Positions 5,824-12,665 of a stretch of 20,546 bases of DNA are shown piece by piece. Numbering within the stretch: position 1 is the stretch's first letter; each line of letters opens with the position of its first letter. Source of the stretch: a bacterium (lineage in GTDB: Bacteria > Bacillota > Clostridia > Oscillospirales > Acutalibacteraceae). The translations under genes and the position numbers were made by a program. The stretch is from the NCBI GenBank assembly GCA_020627425.1, contig JAHKXX010000343.1:1-20546 (forward strand). Direction: 5' to 3'. A model generated the notes under the pieces. The model was given only the letters and a program-made list of their open reading frames with translations, was not told where the DNA came from and did no database searches.

Positions 5824-7236
5824 ATGGCAAAAAAAATAGAGATCACCGAAACAGTCCTTCGTGACGCTCATCAGTCGCTGCTTGCTACGAGAATGCCGAT
5901 AGAGGATATGATCCCGATACTTGAAAAGCTTGACAAGGTTGGCTTTTATTCTCTTGAATGCTGGGGCGGCGCTACGTTTGACTCGTGTATACGCTTCCTC
6001 GACGAGGATCCTTGGGAGAGACTTCGCACAATACGCAAGTATTGCCCGAATACAAGACTGCAAATGCTTTTTCGCGGACAGAATATGCTTGGCTACCGTC
6101 ACTATGCCGATGATGTGCTTGAATACTTTGTACAGCGCTCTGTAGCCAACGGTATTGACGTTATAAGAATATTTGACGCACTGAATGATATCAAAAACCT
6201 TAAGACCGCTATCAAGTCGGCAAAGGCTGCTAAAAAAGAAAACCCAAAGGTAGAGGCTCAGGTGGCTATGAGCTATACTACCGGACCCGTGTTTACTACC
6301 GACTACTATGTAGACTATGCAAAGAGAATAGAAGAGGCAGGAGCTGACTCTATATGTATAAAGGATATGGCAGCACTGCTGACGCCGTACTATACATCAG
6401 AGCTTGTTGCGGCTATAAAGTCCGCAGTAAAAATACCCGTACAGCTTCATACACACGCTACATCGGGTCTGTCCTCTATGTGCCTTATGAAGGCTGTCGA
6501 GGCGGGCTGTGACAGAATAGATACAGCTATGTCTCCGCTCGCAAACGGTACATCACATACGCCTACGGAGTCTATGGTGGCAGCACTACAGGGTACCGAA
6601 TATGATACAGGACTCGATCTGCTGTTGCTGTCCGAGATAAGAGATTACTTTATGGGACTCAGAGAAAAATACATAGATCAGGGACTGCTTGACCCCAAGA
6701 TGCTCGCGCCTGATGCAAAGGCACTTATATATCAGGTGCCGGGCGGAATGCTTTCAAATCTGTTAAAGCAGCTTAAGGACGCAGGTAAGGAGGATAAGTT
6801 CCCCGAGGTTCTCGAGGAAGTGCCGCGTGTTCGTAAGGACGTAGGCTATCCGCCGCTTGTAACACCCAGCTCACAGATAGTCGGTACACAGGCGGTGTTC
6901 AATGTTATCCTCGGCGAGCGTTACAAAATGTGTAACGACCAGTTCAAGGATCTTGTACGCGGTAAGTACGGTACAACACCCGTGCCGATAGATCCCGAGT
7001 TCAGAAAGAAGATAATAGGCGACGAAAAGCCCGTTACATGCCGTCCGGCAGATCTGCTGGAGCCGGAGCTTGAAAAGCTGCGCGCAGAGATACCCGAGTG
7101 GATAGAGCAGGAGGAGGACGTTCTTACCTATGCTCAGTTCCCGAAGGTAGCCCCCGGCTTCTTTAAGAAACGCCGTGATAAAAAAATTGGCATAAACCCC
7201 GACGCCGACATAAAGAATAAGATCCATCCCGTATGA
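5824..7236 (+). CDS. Pyruvate/oxaloacetate carboxyltransferase (5S/OadA-like)
   Basis: A 470-residue TIM-barrel carboxyltransferase that exchanges CO2 between oxaloacetate/pyruvate and carboxybiotin. Metal and catalytic residues are visible: Asp14 in TVLRDAHQS, Lys180 in CIKDMA (the carbamylated metal ligand), and His209 and His211 in LHTHATSG. ECWGGATFD (45-53) and LFRGQN (82-87) are also family signatures. Unlike PycB or most OadA proteins it has no C-terminal biotinyl domain; the carrier is the separate upstream gene, as in Propionibacterium transcarboxylase 5S. The ATG at 5824 is preferred to one at 5788 because AGAGAGGGGA precedes it. No OadB-type membrane subunit follows, so a soluble transcarboxylase is favoured over a sodium-pumping decarboxylase, but an unlinked OadB cannot be excluded. 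Confidence 0.93.
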   Translation: MAKKIEITETVLRDAHQSLLATRMPIEDMIPILEKLDKVGFYSLECWGGATFDSCIRFLDEDPWERLRTIRKYCPNTRLQMLFRGQNMLGYRHYADDVLEYFVQRSVANGIDVIRIFDALNDIKNLKTAIKSAKAAKKENPKVEAQVAMSYTTGPVFTTDYYVDYAKRIEEAGADSICIKDMAALLTPYYTSELVAAIKSAVKIPVQLHTHATSGLSSMCLMKAVEAGCDRIDTAMSPLANGTSHTPTESMVAALQGTEYDTGLDLLLLSEIRDYFMGLREKYIDQGLLDPKMLAPDAKALIYQVPGGMLSNLLKQLKDAGKEDKFPEVLEEVPRVRKDVGYPPLVTPSSQIVGTQAVFNVILGERYKMCNDQFKDLVRGKYGTTPVPIDPEFRKKIIGDEKPVTCRPADLLEPELEKLRAEIPEWIEQEEDVLTYAQFPKVAPGFFKKRRDKKIGINPDADIKNKIHPV

Positions 7237-7276
7237 CAGATTCAGTATAATAATTCTCCTACAGGCTGAGTATATT

Positions 7277-7322
7277 ACCCCCGTGAGTCAGAGCTTCTGA
7301 CTCACGGGGGTCGCTGTTTTTT
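7277..7322 (+). terminator. Intrinsic terminator of carboxyltransferase operon
   Basis: A perfect 15-bp stem (7277-7291 with 7297-7311), 5-base loop, then a T tract at 7317-7322. Confidence 0.9.
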
Positions 7323-7332
7323 GAGAATTCAA

Positions 7333-7374
7333 AAGGACTGAGTTATTCCTGCTTTCAGGAACAACTCAGTCCTT
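7333..7374 (-). terminator. Terminator of groES-groEL
   Basis: AAGGACTGAGTT (7333-7344) pairs with AACTCAGTCCTT (7363-7374), continued after one mismatch by TTCCTG/CAGGAA (7346-7351/7356-7361) round a 4-base loop. On the minus strand it ends in TTTT. It faces the convergent operon's terminator. Confidence 0.75.
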
Positions 7375-7393
7375 GCTGATCATTTATTATTTA

Positions 7394-9022
7394 TCAGTAC
7401 ATTCCGCCCATTGAAGGATCGGCTGCCGGAGCTGCCGGAGCAGGCTCCTTTATGTCTGCAACAAGTGATTCTGTTGTGAGAACCATAGAAGCTACAGACG
7501 CTGCATTCTGCAGAGCAGAACGTGTAACCTTTGTCGGGTCTACTATACCTGCGCTCATCATATCAGTGTATTCCTCGGTGAGTGCGTTGAAGCCGTAGCC
7601 TGTCTTGTTAGCGGATACTATCTTCTCAACTATTACGCTGCCCTCAAGACCTGCGTTCTCGGCGATCTGGCGAACAGGCTCCTCAAGAGACTTCAAAACT
7701 ATTTTTGCGCCTGTCTTTTCGTCGCCCTCGAGTGTGTCAACAAGTGCGCTTACAGCAGAGATCGTGTTCAGAAGAGCTGTGCCGCCGCCTGCTACTATGC
7801 CTTCCTCTACGGCTGCCTTAGTAGCTGCGAGTGCGTCCTCTATACGAAGCTTCTTTTCCTTCATCTCTATCTCTGTGGCTGCGCCGACCTTTATTACAGC
7901 TACGCCGCCTGCAAGCTTAGCAAGACGCTCCTGAAGCTTCTCGCGGTCAAAGTCAGAGGTAGAAGTTTCTATCTGTGCGCGAATCTGACCTACCCTTGCC
8001 TTTATCGAGTCGTTGTCGCCTGCGCCGTCAACGATAATTGTGTTCTCCTTGTCTACCTTTACCTGACGTGCGCGTCCAAGCTGATCAAGTGTTGTATCCT
8101 TCAGCTCGAGTCCCAGCTCTGAGGAAATAACCTCGCCGCCTGTCAGAACAGCTATGTCACGAAGCATTTCTTTTCTTCTGTCACCAAAGCCCGGAGCCTT
8201 TACGCCGACACAGGTGAATGTACCGCGAAGCTTGTTGAGTATAAGGGTGGTAAGAGCCTCGCCCTCTATATCCTCTGCTATTATAACAAGCTTTTTGCCT
8301 GTCTTTACTATTTCCTCAAGAAGCGGAAGTATCTCCTGAATGTTAGAGATCTTCTTGTCTGTGATAAGGATATAAGCGTCGTCTATAACAGCCTCCATCT
8401 TGTCTGTGTCTGTGCACATATAGGGAGTGATATAGCCTCTGTCAAACATCATACCCTCAACTACCTCGGAATATGTTTCGGCTGTCTTTGATTCCTCTAC
8501 AGTTATAACGCCGTCGTTGCCTACCTTCTCCATAGCCTCTGCTATCAGCTTGCCGATAAACTCATCAGCAGCAGAGATAGTAGCAACTCTTGCTATATCC
8601 TTGGAGCCTTCTACGGGCTTTGAGTTCTTTTTCAGTGTCTCTACAGCCTTGTCAACAGCCTTGCTGATACCTTTCTTGAGTATCATCGGGTTTGCGCCTG
8701 CTGTTACGTTCTTCATACCCTCGCGGATAAGAGCCTGGGCAAGCAGTGTTGCTGTAGTTGTACCGTCACCTGCTACGTCGTTTGTCTTTATGGAAACTTC
8801 CTTAACGAGTTGTGCGCCCATATTCTCGAAAGCATCGTCAAGCTCTATTTCCTTTGCAATTGTAACACCGTCGTTTGTGATAAGCGGAGCACCGAATTTC
8901 TTGTCAAGCACTACGTTTCTGCCCTTCGGACCGAGTGTTATCTTTACTGTATCTGCCAGTTGGTCAATGCCCTTCATAAGAGCCTTTCTTGCATCCTCAC
9001 CATAAGCTATTTGCTTTGCCAT
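7394..9022 (-). CDS. groEL: Chaperonin GroEL (Hsp60)
   Basis: A full-length 542-residue group I chaperonin, the ATP-driven 14-mer folding cage that works with the GroES lid. Signatures run in order: ITLGPKGRNVVLDK near residue 30, the ATP/magnesium motif DVAGDGTTTAT near 86, the apical domain in the middle, and EEGIVAGGGTALL near 408. It ends in a short Gly/Met tail (PSMGGMY) of the GGM type. GGAGGT precedes its ATG. It lies 36 bp after groES in one operon and should be heat induced through the CIRCE site upstream of groES. No unusual feature was seen. Confidence 0.98.
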   Translation of the reverse strand: MAKQIAYGEDARKALMKGIDQLADTVKITLGPKGRNVVLDKKFGAPLITNDGVTIAKEIELDDAFENMGAQLVKEVSIKTNDVAGDGTTTATLLAQALIREGMKNVTAGANPMILKKGISKAVDKAVETLKKNSKPVEGSKDIARVATISAADEFIGKLIAEAMEKVGNDGVITVEESKTAETYSEVVEGMMFDRGYITPYMCTDTDKMEAVIDDAYILITDKKISNIQEILPLLEEIVKTGKKLVIIAEDIEGEALTTLILNKLRGTFTCVGVKAPGFGDRRKEMLRDIAVLTGGEVISSELGLELKDTTLDQLGRARQVKVDKENTIIVDGAGDNDSIKARVGQIRAQIETSTSDFDREKLQERLAKLAGGVAVIKVGAATEIEMKEKKLRIEDALAATKAAVEEGIVAGGGTALLNTISAVSALVDTLEGDEKTGAKIVLKSLEEPVRQIAENAGLEGSVIVEKIVSANKTGYGFNALTEEYTDMMSAGIVDPTKVTRSALQNAASVASMVLTTESLVADIKEPAPAAPAADPSMGGMY

Positions 9023-9058
9023 GATAAATTACCTCCGTAATATTAATTCAATTAATAA

Positions 9059-9343
9059 TTATTCTACAACTGCAAGTATGTCTGACTGACGAACTATGTT
9101 GTACTCCTCGCCATCAAGCTTTACCTCGGTGCCGGAATACTTGCTTGTAATAACCTTGTCGCCGACCTTGACGTACATTGTTACTTCCTTGCCGTCAACC
9201 ATTCCGCCGGGTCCTACTGCTACTACTGTTGCAAACTGCGGCTTTTCCTGTGCCGACGCGGTAAGAACGATACCGCTTTTTGTGGTTTCCTCTGCTTCCT
9301 CTGCTTTAACAACTACTCTGTCCAATAATGGTTTGATAGTCAT
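9059..9343 (-). CDS. groES: Co-chaperonin GroES (Hsp10)
   Basis: A 94-residue co-chaperonin that forms the heptameric lid on GroEL. It begins MTIKPLLDRVVVK, has the mobile-loop region EETTKSGIVLTASAQEKPQ at about 19-37, the roof-loop segment GPGG near 50, and the usual C-terminal half with VGDKVITSKYSGTEVKLDGEEY and the ending ILAVVE. The ATG at 9343 is chosen because AAAGGAGG lies 8-15 bases upstream and it gives the family length; the frame stays open for 17 more codons upstream but those overlap the leader. It is first in the groES-groEL operon. Confidence 0.97.
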   Translation of the reverse strand: MTIKPLLDRVVVKAEEAEETTKSGIVLTASAQEKPQFATVVAVGPGGMVDGKEVTMYVKVGDKVITSKYSGTEVKLDGEEYNIVRQSDILAVVE

Positions 9344-9387
9344 AAATATTGCCTCCTTTAAGCAATTTATAATAGATTGAATTGGTT

Positions 9388-9414
9388 TTAGCACTCTCTA
9401 TCCTTGAGTGCTAA
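9388..9414 (-). promoter_or_regulatory. CIRCE operator (HrcA site)
   Basis: TTAGCACTC-N9-GAGTGCTAA is an exact match to the CIRCE consensus, extended by TT/AA on each side. It sits at the predicted transcription start of groES-groEL. HrcA repressing this operon until heat stress is established for Firmicutes; hrcA itself is not in the window. Confidence 0.97.
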
Positions 9415-9418
9415 AACT

Positions 9419-9447
9419 ATTGTATAATCTTTTTGCAAAAAAATCAA
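9419..9447 (-). promoter_or_regulatory. Promoter of groES-groEL
   Basis: On the minus strand TTGATT (9442-9447), a 17-bp spacer and TACAAT (9419-9424) place the start near 9412, inside the CIRCE. Confidence 0.75.
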
Positions 9448-9500
9448 GGGGTATTTTAATATTTTTTTACAAATCCGGAAAATAATTACAAACTCAAAGC

Positions 9501-9529
9501 TTGACTTGCAAGCCTGTATTTGATATATA
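9501..9529 (+). promoter_or_regulatory. Promoter of the VanY-type lipoprotein gene
   Basis: TTGACT (9501-9506), a 17-bp spacer and TATATA (9524-9529) with an extended TGA before the -10. The start would be near 9536, leaving a leader of about 26 nt. Confidence 0.75.
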
Positions 9530-9561
9530 ATAATAATAGATTTATTTCGGGGGCAATAAAA

Positions 9562-10944
9562 ATGAAAAAACTAATAATTGTGAGTGCTGCTGTTATTTTT
9601 TCACTCGCAGGATCTACGCTTTGCGGATGCAGCGGCGGCGCACCGATGGTAAAGGACGGCTCTACTGTACAAAAGGAAAGCAGCTTTTACTCCGATAACA
9701 GTACGCTGAGTACAGCAGCTCTGAAAACAGCAGCCGGCGAGAAAAAGGAAAGTGCCATCGAAAGCAAAAACAGCGAAGCACAGCAGAGTAAAGAAAGTAG
9801 CGGGATACCCGAAGAAGAAAGCAGCCGTGAGTCGCTAAAGGAAAGCTCTGACAAAGAGCCGGATAGCAGTACAGAGCAAAGCAGCAGTGCTGTAACAGAG
9901 CTTGGCATTAATAATTGTATTATTGAGGGTATAGAAAATATAACCTATGACGGAGAAACACACACTCCGGATCCGAGAATAACCTACGGTGACAGAATGC
10001 TACGGGAAAACAGGGATTACAGGATAGGCTACGCCAGAAGCATACGAGAGGTAGGAGAGTACAGGATAACCATTACCTTTATCGGAGATTACACGGGGAG
10101 TATCCAGACAAAGCTCAGCGTTCTGCCCCCTGTTGCGTCCCTTGAGGAGGGCAGGGTAAGCTCGGAGCATCTGACGATAAAGCTAAAGCTGCCACAGGAA
10201 TACTATGACGGCTGCGAGATAGAATACAGCTATAACAGGGATTTCACGGACAGCAAAACGGTATCCGTTACAAAGGCTGACGGCGACGAGGTGACACTTG
10301 ATATAGACCCCGACAGGGCAGCCTATTATTTCAGAACGAGAGTTTATTATAATTACGGTGATGAAGTGCTTTATTCAGAATACAGCGGCAGGCAGAAGAT
10401 AACACTGTCGCTAATAGAAGAGATAGACGGTATAACCTATGTTGACGGCATAATAATAGCGAATAAGACATATTCGCTCCCGTCGTCCTATGACCCCGGA
10501 GAAGACGCCGAGACGTTTTCGGCATTTTACAAAATGGCAGACGCAGCAGCGGCAGACGGTCTCAGTCTGTGGGTATGCTCCGGCTACAGAAGCTATGCCA
10601 CACAGGAATACACATATAATTATTTTGTAAACGACAGGGGAGTTGCCGAGGCTGACAGGTGCTCGGCACGACCGGGACACTCAGAGCATCAGACGGGAAT
10701 GGCGATAGATGTAAACACGACCTCGTCCGCCTTTGAGGGTACTCCCGAGGCTGTATGGTTGGAGAACAACTGCTATAAATTCGGTTTTATAATCCGCTAT
10801 CCCAAGGGTAAGGAGGACATAACCGGCTATAAATACGAGCCGTGGCATATCCGCTATATCGGCAGGGAGAAGGCAGAAAAAATATATAAAAGCGGTCTGA
10901 CGATCGAGGAATACTACGGTATTACTTCGTCCTATGACGGCTGA
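9562..10944 (+). CDS. Lipoprotein with Ig-like, Fn3-like and VanY peptidase domains
   Basis: A 460-residue surface lipoprotein predicted to trim peptidoglycan stem peptides (D,D- or L,D-carboxypeptidase). The signal peptide is MKKLIIVSAAVIFSLAGSTL with lipobox LCGC; Cys23 is the lipidation site. Residues about 28-113 are a Ser/Glu/Lys-rich wall-spanning linker. About 115-187 is a bacterial Ig-like module with the NITYDGETHTPDP...YTGSI pattern, and about 188-285 an Fn3-like module. About 286-455 is the peptidase M15/VanY domain: SGYRSYATQEYTYNYF, the SxHxxGxAxD motif at 374-383 (His376, Asp383) and EPWHIRY at 426-432 (Glu426, His429). The ATG at 9562 follows a GGGGG site; the longer frame from 9520 would begin before the predicted transcript. 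It is transcribed divergently from groES, and no vancomycin-resistance genes are adjacent, so a housekeeping role is likely. Confidence 0.9.
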   Translation: MKKLIIVSAAVIFSLAGSTLCGCSGGAPMVKDGSTVQKESSFYSDNSTLSTAALKTAAGEKKESAIESKNSEAQQSKESSGIPEEESSRESLKESSDKEPDSSTEQSSSAVTELGINNCIIEGIENITYDGETHTPDPRITYGDRMLRENRDYRIGYARSIREVGEYRITITFIGDYTGSIQTKLSVLPPVASLEEGRVSSEHLTIKLKLPQEYYDGCEIEYSYNRDFTDSKTVSVTKADGDEVTLDIDPDRAAYYFRTRVYYNYGDEVLYSEYSGRQKITLSLIEEIDGITYVDGIIIANKTYSLPSSYDPGEDAETFSAFYKMADAAAADGLSLWVCSGYRSYATQEYTYNYFVNDRGVAEADRCSARPGHSEHQTGMAIDVNTTSSAFEGTPEAVWLENNCYKFGFIIRYPKGKEDITGYKYEPWHIRYIGREKAEKIYKSGLTIEEYYGITSSYDG

Positions 10945-10982
10945 AAAAAAGGGCAGAGTCTTTATTAAAAAAGGCTCTGCCT
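10944..10982 (-). terminator. Terminator between convergent genes
   Basis: GGCAGAG (10952-10958) pairs with CTCTGCC (10975-10981) across a 16-base loop. On the minus strand it ends in seven T (10944-10950), so it mainly serves the GT2-like gene. It overlaps the stop-codon side of the VanY-type gene, where it may also act. Confidence 0.75.
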
Positions 10983-10991
10983 ATGATTATT

Positions 10992-11927
10992 TTAAACTCT
11001 GTATATACCGGATATATATTTCCATACAAGCACCTTGTGTCTTAGCTTTTTTGGAGTCAATGATGAAACGTGCAGATAATCATCATAATGCTTTGTATGG
11101 AGTGAGTTCTTGATTGCTTTAATACTGAAGTTCTTTTCCATAAGTACATCAACAGCCGACATTATAACAGACGGCAGTTTTATATACTGAAACGCTTCCT
11201 TCAATCCGGATTTTCTTTTGCGGTCAAGGCACATCTGTTCATACACCTTTATCATAGCGCCGACTCTGCCCATAGCCGCGTTCCCTACAGGAACGTCGTC
11301 GCGAATAACACTGTTTTCATAGTCACGCTCCGGGTGGTAAGAGGTAGCGACTATATTCGGAGAATAAAGCAGCAGCTCGAATATGTAAGCCTCGGCATAG
11401 CCGTACGCACAGTCGTCATAGAAGGATATATGGTTATTGCAGACAAATTCTCTTCTTATCATTACCGCACCAAATTCTATTGCGGCGGATGATCCGACAA
11501 GCTTTAAAAACAGTTCCTCGCCGGACGGGAAAAACACTTTTTCGTTGTCCTTTGACTCATCCTGATTTGAGTAATACAAAAAGTCTGCACCGTGCTTTTC
11601 CATTGTATCGAAATAGTGTTTAAGATAGTTTTTATACAAACAACCCGGGTATACAAAGGTAATATATTTTCCGTCGGATTTATGCACACCTGTATTCAAA
11701 GCCGACGCTACCGTACCGGTTCCGCTTTGAATAACATAGCCCCGAAGGTTACTGTTTTTAATCTCATTAAGAGCCGACAGTACGCTATTATCGGAGGAAT
11801 TCATATCTATTACTATAAACTCCACCTCAAGGTCACACAGTTCTACGGATATTTTCTTAATTATCTGAGCTGTTTTATTCTTATTGTTTTTTGACGGTAT
11901 TATAACAGACAGGTCAATATTTGCCAT
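10992..11927 (-). CDS. GT2-like glycosyltransferase, catalytic motif degenerate
   Basis: A 311-residue protein with the GT-A fold start of family 2 transferases: DLSVIIPSKNN (5-15), FIVIDMNSSDNS (37-48) in the place of the family's xxVDDGSxDxS strand, and a SALNTGVHKSDGKYITF segment (75-91) matching the ARNxGxxxAxGxYixF pattern. The metal-binding D-x-D that should follow reads FVYPG (91-95), and the first acidic pair is only D41-M-N. Nucleotide-sugar binding is therefore doubtful, and it may be a non-catalytic or altered member. No membrane segments are clear. It starts at 11927 with GGAG upstream and an extended -10 promoter at 11974-11982. It stands alone, so acceptor and pathway are unknown. 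Confidence 0.8.
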   Translation of the reverse strand: MANIDLSVIIPSKNNKNKTAQIIKKISVELCDLEVEFIVIDMNSSDNSVLSALNEIKNSNLRGYVIQSGTGTVASALNTGVHKSDGKYITFVYPGCLYKNYLKHYFDTMEKHGADFLYYSNQDESKDNEKVFFPSGEELFLKLVGSSAAIEFGAVMIRREFVCNNHISFYDDCAYGYAEAYIFELLLYSPNIVATSYHPERDYENSVIRDDVPVGNAAMGRVGAMIKVYEQMCLDRKRKSGLKEAFQYIKLPSVIMSAVDVLMEKNFSIKAIKNSLHTKHYDDYLHVSSLTPKKLRHKVLVWKYISGIYRV

Positions 11928-11973
11928 AGCTTCTACTCCGAATTGATTTCAGAAAAATTTGTTCTCTTATACT

Positions 11974-11982
11974 ATTATATCA
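11974..11982 (-). promoter_or_regulatory. Extended -10 promoter of the GT2-like gene
   Basis: The minus strand reads TGATATAAT (11982 to 11974), an extended -10. TTGATT lies 15 bp upstream, slightly close. The start codon is about 40 bases after the expected start. Confidence 0.6.
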
Positions 11983-12055
11983 CAATAAAACGCAAATCAA
12001 CAAAATCAGCTGTAAAATTTTTCATCAAAAATTCATCTCCTTTTTGTGCATATTT

Positions 12056-12265
12056 GCGGCGGCCCGGTGCCCGGGCAGTCGATTCGCGCACCCGAGTGTG
12101 TGTTACCCCTACTTTGTTGGCACGCGTACAGGTTTGGTTTATTGTCCCTCTCATTCCGCGTCGTGCGCCCGAAGGAAGTGCCCTTGGGGTACCGCACAGG
12201 ACGGCACTTGACGCTGGTTCGGAGTGGAGGCAGGTGTATTTATCTATTCTTCTTATTGTATCCAC
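12056..12265 (+). repeat. Repeat left arm, copy 2
   Basis: Aligns with 3422-3602 throughout, down to GTATTTATCTATTCTTC at the inner end. Its first hairpin is GCCCGG-TGC-CCGGGC (12062-12076), with the same loop as copy 1 but different paired bases. The second-hairpin region holds an insertion that can form GTGCCC-TTG-GGGTAC (12178-12192). Confidence 0.8.
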
Positions 12266-12317
12266 AAAGAAAAAGCAATAATATATCACACTTAGAGTAA
12301 TGCAGCATTGTTTTAAA

Positions 12318-12503
12318 TATGCGATTACAAAAAACGGAGAAAACAAATACACTTGCATTTATTCCTAAGCAGCACGAGCGGCGCCCTGAGCGCCGTGACG
12401 CGGATGGAGAGGTATAATAAACCAGCTTGTACGCGTGCCAAAAAAGTAGGCGGCAACACTGAGTAGAGTGCGCGAATTGCTCAGCGCGAGCACGCGCCGC
12501 CGC
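12318..12503 (-). repeat. Repeat right arm, copy 2
   Basis: Aligns with 3765-3948. The outer part (12367-12503) is strongly conserved and the inner part more diverged. Hairpins are CGGCGC/GCGCCG (12379-12384/12390-12395, loop CCTGA) and GCGCG/CGCGC (12484-12488/12493-12497, loop AGCA). The arm abuts the citrate synthase promoter. Confidence 0.78.
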
Positions 12504-12532
12504 TTTACAAAAGGGGAAATTTGTGTTATAAT
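12504..12532 (+). promoter_or_regulatory. Strong promoter of citrate synthase
   Basis: TTTACA (12504-12509), a 17-bp spacer and TATAAT (12527-12532) preceded by TGT (extended -10). The -35 follows the repeat right arm directly. Start near 12539. Confidence 0.8.
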
Positions 12533-12538
12533 AAAGAC

Positions 12539-12665
12539 TATAGTTCTATTGTAACGGACCGAAAGAAGTGGGATGTATTGATAGAACGTGAAAATAAGGT
12601 AATGAAGGTCAGATTTGTGCTGATGATGAATCTGCTGTGAATAAAGCCCGAAAAGGAGATGTAGT
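12539..12665 (+). promoter_or_regulatory. Structured leader of citrate synthase mRNA
   Basis: The roughly 127-nt leader can fold GTTCTATT (12543-12550) with GATAGAAC (12580-12587), and CAGATT (12610-12615) with AATCTG (12629-12634). It matches no riboswitch I know, and no terminator is present. The ribosome site AAGGAG is at 12653-12658. Confidence 0.35.

Larger units (their letters stand above)
12056..12503. repeat. Composite inverted-repeat element, copy 2
   Basis: The 738-bp gap between the GT2-like gene and citrate synthase holds this 448-bp element: left arm 12056-12265, a short centre of about 50 bp, and inverted right arm 12318-12503. The ends are GCGGCGG and CCGCCGC, flanked by TTT on both sides (12053-12055 and 12504-12506), a possible but weak target duplication. 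Arm order matches copy 1, where the centre is longer and carries a hairpin absent here. No gene is credible inside. Confidence 0.75.

Noticed and set aside
7605..9040. Long plus-strand open frames antisense to groEL
   Set aside because: They are shadows of the codon pattern of groEL with Ser/Ala-rich, unlikely proteins.
11975..12025. 16-codon minus-strand frame MKNFTADFVDLRFIVI with AAGGAG upstream
   Set aside because: Its end overlaps the -10 box of the GT2-like gene and nothing else supports translation.
11943..12358. Open frames on both strands across repeat copy 2
   Set aside because: They exist because the arms are GC-rich; no ribosome site, no family match and no common frame with copy 1.
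12053..12506. TTT on both sides of composite copy 2 as a target duplication
   Set aside because: Three T in AT-rich DNA is weak, and copy 1 shows no matching flanks.
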